The notes below the pieces were generated by a model. That model saw nothing but the letters and a program-made list of their open reading frames with translations. It had not been told where the DNA came from and did not search any database. From Bacillota bacterium (GTDB taxonomy: Bacteria > Bacillota > Dethiobacteria > Dethiobacterales > Dethiobacteraceae), in assembly GCA_012521345.1 (NCBI GenBank), contig JAAYMN010000060.1:1-64000 (forward strand): DNA of 64,000 nucleotides, given 5' to 3'. This document shows, piece after piece, positions 9,934-17,023 of this stretch. Position 1 is the first letter of the stretch. The number at the start of each line of letters is the position of its first letter. Made by a program: the position numbers and the translations under genes.

Positions 9934-9958
9934 GGCAGGCAGGAATCCGGCAGGCAGG
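9934..9958 (+). repeat. Short direct repeat downstream of exporter operon
   Basis: GGCAGGCAGG occurs twice (9934-9943 and 9949-9958), separated by AATCC and flanked by ACCCTG and CAGGGT, which can form a 6-bp stem. It may act as a weak terminator or RNA stabiliser. No T tract follows. Confidence 0.35.
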
Positions 9959-10001
9959 GTAGAACAATAGGTGCAAAAAGTTTTTTCCGGAGGTGTATAC
10001 A

Positions 10002-10652
10002 ATGAAAGTGATAGCCGTCAATGGCAGTCCGAGAAAGAATTGGAATACTGCCCGCATGCTGGAGAGCGTGCTTGCAGGCAGTAAATCGCAGGGGGCGGAG
10101 ACGGAACTGGTCCACCTCTATGATTTGAATTTTCAAGGCTGTACCAGTTGTTTTTCCTGTAAAATCATCGGCGGCAAAAGCTATGGCCGCTGTGCCATGC
10201 GTGACGATTTAACTCCTGTCTTGGAGCGGATCGCCGCCGCCGATGCACTGGTACTCGGTTCGCCCATGTATTTTGGCTGTGTGAGCGGGGAAATGCGCTC
10301 TTTCCTTGAACGCCTGCTCTTCCAGCATTTGCGCTATACCAAAGAACACCGCACCTCCATCGCCAAACCACTGCGCACGGCCTGGGTTTATACCATGAAC
10401 TGCCCGGAGCAGTTTATTTCCCATGTCGGTTATGATAAATATTTTAAACAAAACGAGGAGCTCATGAGATTCCTGGGCAGCGAAAAGACGGAAACGCTCT
10501 GCAGCTATGAAACGCTCCAGTTTGAAGACTATTCGTTGGTTGATTCGGACATGTTCGATGTGGAGGCACGGCAGAGAAGACACCGGGAAGTCTTTCCCCA
10601 GGACTTGCAGAAGGCATACGAACTGGGCGTCCGCCTGGCAAAGGCAGAGTAA
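10002..10652 (+). CDS. Iron-sulfur flavoprotein / NAD(P)H:FMN reductase family protein
   Basis: Flavodoxin-fold protein of 216 residues that likely binds FMN and shuttles electrons in the cytosol. The N-terminal phosphate-binding loop is NGSPRKNWNT (residues 6-15). A cysteine cluster CTSCFSC plus a fourth Cys ten residues later (about 49-66) resembles the compact 4Fe-4S motif of archaeal and clostridial Isf proteins, with a longer last gap. The flavin site segment GSPMYFG follows. The start is ATG 10002, because the CCGGAGG site ends 9 bases before it; the GTG at 9993 lies on that site. The bicupin gene follows 54 bases later on the same strand. Confidence 0.82.
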   Translation: MKVIAVNGSPRKNWNTARMLESVLAGSKSQGAETELVHLYDLNFQGCTSCFSCKIIGGKSYGRCAMRDDLTPVLERIAAADALVLGSPMYFGCVSGEMRSFLERLLFQHLRYTKEHRTSIAKPLRTAWVYTMNCPEQFISHVGYDKYFKQNEELMRFLGSEKTETLCSYETLQFEDYSLVDSDMFDVEARQRRHREVFPQDLQKAYELGVRLAKAE

Positions 10653-10706
10653 GGCCATAATGTCGCCATTTTTACCGGATGGGACCGGCAAAGGAGAGAT
10701 GTTGTA

Positions 10707-11573
10707 ATGGCGGCCCAAAAATATGCCGAGCTGGTAAAACCGCTGTATTTTCGCGGCAACTTCATGGGCGCCCGTGCCAATGCCCGCCTTTTGACCTTTA
10801 TGACGGGAGACAAGCTGTGCGGCCTTGACATGAATTTTATTCTCGGGGTGTATGACCACCCGGGAGACTGGGCGCCAAACCGAGGTTCACATGTGCATCC
10901 CTTCACTGAATATCTGCTGTTCTTCGGCTATGACCCGCAAGATATGAATTACCTTGGTGCGGAACTTACACTGGCCATGGGCGAGGAGTGGGAAATCGGC
11001 AGGATCACCAGGCCTTCCATTGTTATTGCACCGGAAAATCTGCCGCACTGCCCGCTGATTACGGAAAAGGTGGAAAAACCGTTCGGCCACCTGCACCTGG
11101 CCATGTCCGCCGCTTACAGCGGCGAAAGGGCGACAGATAAAAGAGGAGACACGGACGGGACAAAATACTCTCATCTTTTTAAGGAATTTAAGGTGGTTCC
11201 CGGCCCGGGAGGCGCCGATGCAGAGCAGCTCATGACCATCAGCGGGGCGGACGGCCTGGAAGGGTATGCGCTGAACTTTCAGATGGGCCTTTACAAGGCT
11301 GCCGGCCGCTGGCAGGAAGGCCCCCACAGCCATCCGTATGATGAAATCATGATTTTTTTTGGTCATAAAACAGATGACATGACTTGCCTCGGCGCGGAGA
11401 TCACCATTGAACTTGGACCGGAGCATGAAAGGCATACATTTGACCGGACGACTGTGGTTGTCGTACCTAAAGGGACGGTGCATTTCCCCGTGACGGTAAA
11501 CAGGGTGGAATACCCCTTCCGGATGGCACGCGTAGGCCTGGCTGCAGCCTATGAAAGCATCCCGGCGGAATAA
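10707..11573 (+). CDS. Duplicated-cupin (bicupin) protein of unknown function
   Basis: A 288-residue protein built from two similar halves. The first half holds GSHVHPFTEYLLFFG and a later His in PENLPHCP. The second holds GPHSHPYDEIMIFFG and PKGTVHFP. Each set (HxHx3-4E plus a distal His) is the metal-binding pattern of cupins, so two metal sites are likely. The halves align end to end (LGAELTLAMG versus LGAEITIELG), which shows an internal duplication. The start ATG has AAAGGAGAG upstream. The gene follows the flavoprotein and closes at a terminator. I do not recognise a defined substrate; dioxygenase, isomerase or sensor roles are all possible. Confidence 0.75.
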   Translation: MAAQKYAELVKPLYFRGNFMGARANARLLTFMTGDKLCGLDMNFILGVYDHPGDWAPNRGSHVHPFTEYLLFFGYDPQDMNYLGAELTLAMGEEWEIGRITRPSIVIAPENLPHCPLITEKVEKPFGHLHLAMSAAYSGERATDKRGDTDGTKYSHLFKEFKVVPGPGGADAEQLMTISGADGLEGYALNFQMGLYKAAGRWQEGPHSHPYDEIMIFFGHKTDDMTCLGAEITIELGPEHERHTFDRTTVVVVPKGTVHFPVTVNRVEYPFRMARVGLAAAYESIPAE

Positions 11574-11591
11574 CAGGAAAGCAAAAAATAA

Positions 11592-11627
11592 AAAGGAAAT
11601 CCCCCGCGATACGGGATTTCCTTTTTC
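11592..11627 (+). terminator. Intrinsic terminator after bicupin gene
   Basis: AAAGGAAATCCC (11592-11603) pairs with GGGATTTCCTTT (11613-11624) across a 9-nt loop and continues into T residues. Confidence 0.88.
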
Positions 11628-11769
11628 GTACCTGCTAATTATGTGTGGGTTCCCCTGTCTGGTATAATAAAAAATGCCGATGCAGCTGGCCTGATTTGTG
11701 GGTAGGCATGAATGACGCCTTTGGTGCATACTGAATGTAGCGAATTTATGGGGAAAGGGGTGGAACAAA

Positions 11770-11931
11770 ATGGGAGGACCCGAGAACTTGCTGCTTTGGC
11801 TTGTTATTGCCATCATAGCCGTCTTTGTCCTGAAAACAATCTTTAAAATTGCCGTCCGTCTGGCCGTGGCGGCCGTTATAATTGTCTTTGTTATACTTTA
11901 CTTTACAGGCAAACTGCCTTTGCCGTTCTGA
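11770..11931 (+). CDS. Small single-pass or hairpin membrane protein, 53 residues
   Basis: A short gene not matching any family I recognise. The ATG at 11770 follows AAAGGGGTGG by about five bases, and the product is almost entirely hydrophobic: a helix at about 6-24 (LLLWLVIAIIAVFVL), a short basic stretch (KTIFKIAVR), and a second helix at about 32-47, ending in TGKLPLPF. A -10-like TATAAT lies upstream at 11663-11668. Independent promoter, ribosome site and amphipathic pattern make it credible. Function unknown. Confidence 0.6.
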   Translation: MGGPENLLLWLVIAIIAVFVLKTIFKIAVRLAVAAVIIVFVILYFTGKLPLPF

Positions 11932-12007
11932 CGGCAGCCGGGAAGCGCAAGGGAAGCTGCACCATGCCCGGGCTTTGGTTTGGGGCAGGCATGGGGTCTT
12001 TTCGGCC

Positions 12008-12706
12008 TTAGATGCGTTTGACATCAATGCCGCCCATAATGGCCCGCGCCCGGATTTTTAACAGCCTGTTCTGTCCTTCCGTAATGTTCTGAGCATTGCG
12101 GGTAGAGCCGATAATCCCGCCGCCGCTTTTGCCGAAAAACTCCACGCCGCCGAGGATGGCAAAACCGTCGGCGGCAACCGGCAGGTCGGCGGGTACGCGG
12201 ACATCTATCCCGCCCATTACTGCCGCCAGATCAAGGACTGTTTCTCCTTCAGGCAGGACGGCGTTTGTTAAATCCAGCTCGATGCCGCCCATGAAAGCAA
12301 AATATGCTTCCGACTCCAACTGCCAGGCTTCATTTTTACCGCGTTCCACACCGCCCAGAAAGGCGGTGGTCGCCTTCCCGACTGCTGACCTTCCGGTAAA
12401 AAGGCTGATGCCGATGGCAATCAGGAAAAGCGGGAAAAATATCTCTATAATCCTGCCGATATTAATGGCAAGATGCCCGAGGCTTCGCGCCTGCAGGACA
12501 GCACCAAGGACAATGACAAAGACAGAAAAAACGACTGCCCCTATATTGCGGCTGCCCTGGAAAAGGGAATGCAGTCCGAAGACAACGACGAGGAGCGGCC
12601 AGTAAAAAAAAAGGTTTATCTCCGTATAGCCCAGGTTGTTTAGCAGTAAAACGACGCCAACGACAATCAGGATGAGGGCAAACAAAACATTGGGACGGTC
12701 TTTCAC
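12008..12706 (-). CDS. LiaF-like membrane protein (DUF5668-type N-terminus, cell-envelope response domain)
   Basis: Membrane protein of 232 residues. Four hydrophobic helices lie at about 5-25, 29-46, 51-72 and 80-100. The soluble C-terminal domain (about 125-232) has repeated short strands with MGGIELDL, MGGIDVRV and MGGIDV motifs, the pattern of LiaF and related cell-wall-stress proteins. LiaF in Bacillus inhibits the LiaRS two-component system; no liaRS lies adjacent here, so its partner is unknown. The start is GTG 12706 with AAAGGAGGG upstream, far better supported than the longer open frame. It is divergent from the methyltransferase gene. Confidence 0.8.
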   Translation of the reverse strand: MKDRPNVLFALILIVVGVVLLLNNLGYTEINLFFYWPLLVVVFGLHSLFQGSRNIGAVVFSVFVIVLGAVLQARSLGHLAINIGRIIEIFFPLFLIAIGISLFTGRSAVGKATTAFLGGVERGKNEAWQLESEAYFAFMGGIELDLTNAVLPEGETVLDLAAVMGGIDVRVPADLPVAADGFAILGGVEFFGKSGGGIIGSTRNAQNITEGQNRLLKIRARAIMGGIDVKRI

Positions 12707-12825
12707 CTGAATCCCTCCTTTATAAGCTTTGTGCTTTTGCGTATGGACTTCTGCCGGAGACAAAAAAATCCTCCCCTCCGGCGCCCGGAGAGCGAAAAAT
12801 TCGCACAAAAAAAGAGGTGCCGCTT

Positions 12826-13554
12826 ATGTTCTATGAGACACTTGCCCGGTATTATGACCGGATTTTCCCGCTGGAAGCAGCCAAAGTCGCTTTTCTCGCG
12901 GAAGAATTTAGCCGTGTCAAGGCCCGCTCTGTTCTTGACGTGGCCTGCGGGACGGGAACATATGCACTTGCTCTCGCGGGAGAAGGTTTTGCGGTCTGGG
13001 GGACCGACCTGTCGCCGGAAATGATCAGGCAGGCCGAGCAAAAGGCGGCGCGGCAAGAACTTCCTGTCCGTTTTGCTGTCGGCGACATGCGGGAGCCGGG
13101 TATGTTCGGGCTTGCATTCGACGGCCTGTTTTGCATCGGCAACTCCCTGGCGCACCTGCTTGCGGAAGACGAGCTCAGGCGCGCCTTGGCCGCCATGCGG
13201 GAAACGCTGCGCCCGGGCGGCGTTGCCGTATTCCAGATCGTAAATTTCGACTGCATCCTGGATCGCGGGGAGACGCCTTTGCCTGTGATTGAAAGGGACA
13301 AGTTGCGCTTTATCCGCATTTACAGGCCTATGTCGGCTGAATTGCTGCATTTTTACTCCCGCCTGGAAGTTAAAAAAGACGACGGAGAGGAAGAAGTTTA
13401 TGAAAACACAATTGCCCTGCGCCCCATCCGCCAGAAAGACCTGGAGCGGTACCTGCGGGATGCCGGCTTCAGCGATCTTGCAAGTTACGGTGACTTTAAG
13501 CGCAGTTCCTATACTTTTGCTGCCCCGGCCGTCGTTGTTTCCGCCCTGGCATGA
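12826..13554 (+). CDS. Class I SAM-dependent methyltransferase
   Basis: Cytosolic methyltransferase of 242 residues. The SAM-binding motif I is VLDVACGTGTYAL (about 37-49), the acidic residue ending strand 2 lies in GTDLSPEM, and motif II is the VGDM segment. The Rossmann fold ends near residue 150 and is followed by a beta-rich C-terminal section with DLERYLRDAGF. The start is ATG 12826, with AGAGGTG 7 bases upstream; the overlapping GTG at 12817 is part of that site. Substrate unknown. It is monocistronic and ends at a terminator. Confidence 0.85.
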   Translation: MFYETLARYYDRIFPLEAAKVAFLAEEFSRVKARSVLDVACGTGTYALALAGEGFAVWGTDLSPEMIRQAEQKAARQELPVRFAVGDMREPGMFGLAFDGLFCIGNSLAHLLAEDELRRALAAMRETLRPGGVAVFQIVNFDCILDRGETPLPVIERDKLRFIRIYRPMSAELLHFYSRLEVKKDDGEEEVYENTIALRPIRQKDLERYLRDAGFSDLASYGDFKRSSYTFAAPAVVVSALA

Positions 13555-13560
13555 GGCAAG

Positions 13561-13596
13561 AAACTCTCCTGTCCCTAAGGACGGGAGAGTTTCCCG
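13561..13596 (+). terminator. Intrinsic terminator after methyltransferase
   Basis: AAACTCTCCTGTCC (13561-13574) pairs with GGACGGGAGAGTTT (13579-13592), with one G-T pair and a CTAA loop. Confidence 0.85.
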
Positions 13597-13618
13597 TTTT
13601 CGCAGAGTGTAAAAAAAT

Positions 13619-13891
13619 TCAAGCCCGGCCCCGGTTCTGGTAACAGGAGCGGCAATAAACAGGGCGGTCGAGAGAAGGGTTGAAAGGCACTTCCGTTTCC
13701 ATGCCGCAGGCGGAACAAATTACTTTGTACATACGGCGTTCGCCGCTATGCTGCTTGCGTGCCGCACGGCATGCCGGGCAGCGGACAGGTTCATTTGCAA
13801 ACCCTTTCTCTGCATAAAACTCCTGTTCGCCGGCTGTGAAGACAAATTCCTGCTTGCAGTCCCGGCAGACTAATGTTTTGTCCTGATACAT
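13619..13891 (-). CDS. Small zinc-ribbon protein
   Basis: A 90-residue protein with two zinc ribbons. CRDC (9-12) pairs with CPAC (about 38-41) in a zf-trcl-type ribbon, and CSAC (about 59-62) pairs with CRSC (about 79-82). Such proteins are common in Clostridia and may bind nucleic acid or ribosomes, but no role is established. The start has AAAGGAGG upstream on the minus strand. The 295 bases between it and the next plus-strand gene contain only a weak dyad (AAATCTG at 13948, CAGATTT at 13974) in its 5' leader. Confidence 0.82.
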   Translation of the reverse strand: MYQDKTLVCRDCKQEFVFTAGEQEFYAEKGFANEPVRCPACRAARKQHSGERRMYKVICSACGMETEVPFNPSLDRPVYCRSCYQNRGRA

Positions 13892-14186
13892 GAAAAAACC
13901 TCCTTTGTCTTGGCCCCTGATTTCCCTGTTCCCGGAATACCTGTGAGAAATCTGACACCAAACAAAGGAGAACCAGATTTACAAGTACCGTTGGAAAATA
14001 CAGTGGGTAAAATTATTATACACTGCAGGCGGCGGAGAAGCAAATAAATTAAAAATTCTTAAGCTTAGCGGGCGGCAGGGTGTTTTCCCGGCGCAGACAT
14101 GGCAAATCTTGCTTCTGTGGCGGTATCATATCCGGGCCTTTTGTGGGTATGCTAAAAATACCATCTTCAGCAAAGCGGGATGAAAG

Positions 14187-14735
14187 ATGCAAGGGAAAAT
14201 TAATGACAGATTCCTGTTGGGACTGGTAGCCGGACTGGGAGGAAATGCTGTAAAAACGCTCTCGGATGAACTGTTGCACCGGCGAAGAATGTCCCAAAGG
14301 TCCTTTCGCTCCACGGCGGCAGGCGTGTGGGTTTCGAGAAAAAGCGAGGCGGAAAGCATCAAGGGGCAGATCTTAGGCTTGCTGTTTGATTTTGGCCTGG
14401 CCGCCCTCGGCGGCATCGGCATTACGCAAATGCTGTCGAAAACAGGCAGGGATCATTATTGCCTGAAAGGGCTTGTTACCGGTGTCGCCATTGGCTCCGG
14501 CGTCACCTCGCTCTTGAGCGTCCTCACTTCGGACCGGGTCAAACCGAAAGACGCCGCCAGCAACCTGTCATATATGTTAAGCCATGCACTCTATGGTATG
14601 ACGACGGCGGCGCTGGCGGCCAAGCTGGGGCATCCCAGCCTTTTTGACGCCCCGCCGCTGAACAATTGCCTGTTGCCGACTGAGCTGACAAGTACAGAGG
14701 CAGTTCCGGCTGCGAGCAACACAAAACGTGCCTGA
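14187..14735 (+). CDS. Hypothetical membrane protein, 182 residues
   Basis: I do not recognise the family. The sequence has glycine-rich hydrophobic segments at about 9-26, 62-83, 93-114 and 127-148, compatible with a four-helix integral membrane protein, and a basic loop between the first two (HRRRMSQRSFRS). The C-terminal 30 residues are polar. The ribosome site is weak (GGGATGAAAG just before the ATG). It converges with the chromate-type transporter genes. No catalytic motif is visible. Confidence 0.6.
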   Translation: MQGKINDRFLLGLVAGLGGNAVKTLSDELLHRRRMSQRSFRSTAAGVWVSRKSEAESIKGQILGLLFDFGLAALGGIGITQMLSKTGRDHYCLKGLVTGVAIGSGVTSLLSVLTSDRVKPKDAASNLSYMLSHALYGMTTAALAAKLGHPSLFDAPPLNNCLLPTELTSTEAVPAASNTKRA

Positions 14736-14747
14736 AGCGGCACGTTT

Positions 14748-15269
14748 TTACTTGTAAATAATTATTCCTGCCAATGCGGCAAAAACAAGTATCATGACGG
14801 GATGCAGCCGCGTTTTCAGCAAAAGCAGGAAGGCACCTGCGGCAATTGCTGCTGCAGCAAGGTCTTTGATGGCGGTTTGGCCAATCAAAATGGCGGCATT
14901 GGCGATCAAGGCCATTACTGCCGGGCGCAGGCCGCCGAAAGCTGCCTGAACCCATTCATGCCGGTAAATTTGTTTCAGGATGGTCGCCGCCAGCAGCACA
15001 AGCACAAGAGAAGGCATCACCACGCCGGCGGTGGCGGCTGCCGAACCGAAGAAGCCGGCAGTACGGTAGCCGATAAAGGTGGCGCTGTTGATGGCAATGG
15101 GGCCGGGCGTCATTTCCGCAATGGCGACGATATCGACGAATTCCGCCATAGTCAGCCAGCCGTGTGTGGTAATAATTTCCTTTTCAATGAGCGGCAGCAT
15201 GACATAACCGCCGCCGATGCTGAAAATACCGATTTTAAAAAAAGCTAAAAACAGTTGCAAGAGAATCAT
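14748..15269 (-). CDS. Chromate transporter (CHR) family, short subunit
   Basis: One of two single-domain CHR proteins (173 residues, about five to six helices). It shows the family signature FKIGIFSIGGGYVMLPLIEKE near the N-terminus, cited here only to its core, and the AEMTPGPIAINSATFIGY loop. Short-chain pairs of this kind act together in the membrane; in Bacillus the homologues are YwrA and YwrB. Chromate efflux is shown for some pairs, but the natural substrate may be another oxyanion. The start ATG 15269 has AAAGGAGAT upstream and overlaps the stop of the partner gene by four bases. Confidence 0.88.
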   Translation of the reverse strand: MILLQLFLAFFKIGIFSIGGGYVMLPLIEKEIITTHGWLTMAEFVDIVAIAEMTPGPIAINSATFIGYRTAGFFGSAAATAGVVMPSLVLVLLAATILKQIYRHEWVQAAFGGLRPAVMALIANAAILIGQTAIKDLAAAAIAAGAFLLLLKTRLHPVMILVFAALAGIIIYK

Positions 15270-15832
15270 GGCGTATCTCCTTTGTTTGTTTTCCCGCCTT
15301 GCCGGCTGTGCAGCAAAAGACCGGCGGCGGCACCGGCGGCGATCAGCAGCATGGCATGCAGCTTGAAGACGACGGCCAGGATAAAAAAGATGCCCCACAG
15401 GATGATACTCTGCTTTTGCTTAAAAACTGTTCTGCCCAGCTTCAGGACGGCAGCGGCAATGAGGGCGGCCACAGCCAGGCGGATGCCGCCAAAGGCAGCG
15501 GCCACAATTTTGTTTTCCGCAAAGTGCGCGAAAAACATGGCAATAGCCAGAATGACGAGAAAAGAAGGCAGGACGGCGCCCAGCATGGCGATGATGGCGC
15601 CGCTTGCACCGCCGACTTTATGGCCGATAAAAATGGCGGTATTCACGGCCACGGCTCCGGGCAGCGACTGGGCGACCGCCAGGACATCAAGGAATTCTTC
15701 ATCGCCCAGCCAGCCTTGTCCGGCAACCACTTCTCTCTTGATGAGCGGCAGCATGGCATAGCCGCCGCCGAAAGTTGTGGCTCCAATTTTAAAAAAGGTT
15801 GTAAATAATTGTAAATATTTGTTGTTTTTCAT
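15266..15832 (-). CDS. Chromate transporter (CHR) family, partner short subunit
   Basis: The upstream member of the CHR pair, 188 residues. It carries TTFGGGYAMLPLIKRE and the equivalent AQSLPGAVAVNTAIFIG loop, so both halves keep the conserved proline-glycine motif. The two subunits share the same topology core and presumably form a heterodimer. The start has AGAGGAGC upstream. The cwlD gene lies divergently 59 bases away, so the promoters of both genes must overlap in that interval. Confidence 0.88.
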   Translation of the reverse strand: MKNNKYLQLFTTFFKIGATTFGGGYAMLPLIKREVVAGQGWLGDEEFLDVLAVAQSLPGAVAVNTAIFIGHKVGGASGAIIAMLGAVLPSFLVILAIAMFFAHFAENKIVAAAFGGIRLAVAALIAAAVLKLGRTVFKQKQSIILWGIFFILAVVFKLHAMLLIAAGAAAGLLLHSRQGGKTNKGDTP

Positions 15833-15891
15833 AAGCTCCTCTTTTCATAAGGGATCTTTCCCCGGCATATGCTTATGGGGGAGGGATCCGC

Positions 15892-16623
15892 GTGCGCATA
15901 ATTTTTCTGGCCGCACCCAGGTTGATGCGGCGCCTTTGTTTTCTTTTGCCAATCTGCTTTTTGCTGCTTGTCCTGCTTTTTGCGGCCGGACGGAGCCTGA
16001 GGGGTACGCAGCCGGCCATGAAGCCGGGGCTCCTTTTGTCCGGGAAGGTCTTTGCCGTCGATCCCGGGCATGGCGGTTATGACCCAGGTGTGATGCGCGA
16101 CGGGATTGCCGAAAAAGATGTGGCACTGGAAATATCTCTGCTTTTACGGGCTTACCTGCAATCAGCCGGGGCGCGCGTGGTAATGACCAGGGAAACAGAT
16201 CGCGACCTGCTTTTACCGGCAGCAGGACCCAAAAAGCAACAGGATATGAAAAACAGGATGCAAATCATTAACGGTGCCAGGCCGGACCTGCTAATCAGCA
16301 TTCATGTCAATTCCATCACTTCCCCCGTCTGGCGGGGGGCCCAGGTTTTCCATAAGGCGGGCGAGGGAAATTCCAAGGTTATTGCCGAGGCGATCCAGCA
16401 GGAGCTGAAGCGCATCCTGGCCAATACAGACAGGGAAGTGAAGCCAGGCAATTACTATGTGCTTAATGAGGCGAAAAGCCCGGCCGTGCTGGTGGAATGC
16501 GGTTTTTTGTCCAATCCGGAAGAAGCCAGCCTTTTAACCGACCGGACTTACCAGTCCAAGCTGGCATGGGCTGTTTATGCGGGGCTCCTCCGCTATTATC
16601 ACAGGCAGCTGCCGGGCAGTTAA
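15892..16623 (+). CDS. cwlD: N-acetylmuramoyl-L-alanine amidase, CwlD-like
   Basis: Zinc-dependent Amidase_3 hydrolase of 243 residues. A membrane anchor or signal segment lies at about 13-33, followed by the catalytic domain: zinc His in DPGHGGYDPG, Glu of the MRDGIAEKD region, the second His in SIHVNS, and catalytic Glu in VLVECGFLSNP. Length and arrangement fit CwlD, which removes peptides from muramic acid during spore cortex muramic-lactam formation. That would make this organism a spore former, although other single-domain amidases look similar. The start is GTG 15892 behind GGGGGAGGG. Confidence 0.82.
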   Translation: MRIIFLAAPRLMRRLCFLLPICFLLLVLLFAAGRSLRGTQPAMKPGLLLSGKVFAVDPGHGGYDPGVMRDGIAEKDVALEISLLLRAYLQSAGARVVMTRETDRDLLLPAAGPKKQQDMKNRMQIINGARPDLLISIHVNSITSPVWRGAQVFHKAGEGNSKVIAEAIQQELKRILANTDREVKPGNYYVLNEAKSPAVLVECGFLSNPEEASLLTDRTYQSKLAWAVYAGLLRYYHRQLPGS

Positions 16624-16687
16624 TTCTATTTTTATTATGTATGGCCTGGCTCGGCGCCTTTCATAATTATTCCTGCTTCCGGGCGCA

Positions 16688-16716
16688 TTGTCAAGCCGGC
16701 CTGTGTATGCTATACT
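16688..16716 (+). promoter_or_regulatory. Promoter of the ribozyme-nagB transcript
   Basis: TTGTCA at 16688-16693 and TATACT at 16711-16716 with an exact 17-bp spacer. Transcription would begin near 16723, giving a leader of about 120 nt before the ribozyme cleavage site and about 300 nt before nagB. Confidence 0.72.
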
Positions 16717-16840
16717 ACTAAAGTCATTGCAGGGAGGTGAAAAAGCGGGAAGAAAAGCCGGCAATACTGCCAGAATCCCAAAGGAGGTGAAAAAACGGCA
16801 GGAACAGATAAAGCAGTGCAGCATGGGATAATAATTTACA

Positions 16841-16974
16841 AGCGCCGGAACACGTTGCAGACGTGTTGACGAGGTGGAGGTTAATCGAAATATTCGGCGG
16901 GTGCCTCCCGGTTGGCCACGACCGTTAACGAACTTACAAAACCGGGGAGCGATCCCCGGGACAAAAGGTTCAGG
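16841..16974 (+). ncRNA. glmS-type self-cleaving ribozyme / glucosamine-6-phosphate riboswitch
   Basis: The stretch matches the glmS ribozyme core segment by segment. It opens with A then GCGCC, so cleavage is predicted between 16841 and 16842. P1 is AACACGT (16849-16855) with ACGTGTT (16861-16867). Then come GACGAGG, ATCGA, and TTCGGCGGGTGCC followed by TCCCGGTT, which form P2 and the P2.1/P2.2 core. After ACCGTTAA and ACAAAACC, P4 is CCGGGGA (16942-16948) with TCCCCGG (16953-16959), capped by a GCGA tetraloop. In this class GlcN6P acts as the catalytic cofactor and cleavage destabilises the mRNA. The gene downstream is nagB, not glmS. A further hairpin (TTTTGCC/GGCAAAA, 16978-16996) separates it from the ribosome site. 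Confidence 0.93.
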
Positions 16975-17023
16975 TGGTTTTGCCAGTCAGGCAAAAGATT
17001 AAAGGGGAAAACGGAGGAAAACA

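Noticed and set aside
13948-13980. Dyad AAATCTG/CAGATTT as a riboswitch
   Set aside because: Only seven base pairs with a 19-nt loop and no conserved core; too weak to call.
16737-16831. Two mini-frames in the nagB leader as coding genes
   Set aside because: Their GTG codons overlap the only Shine-Dalgarno-like sequence, so they are kept as an observation and not annotated as genes.
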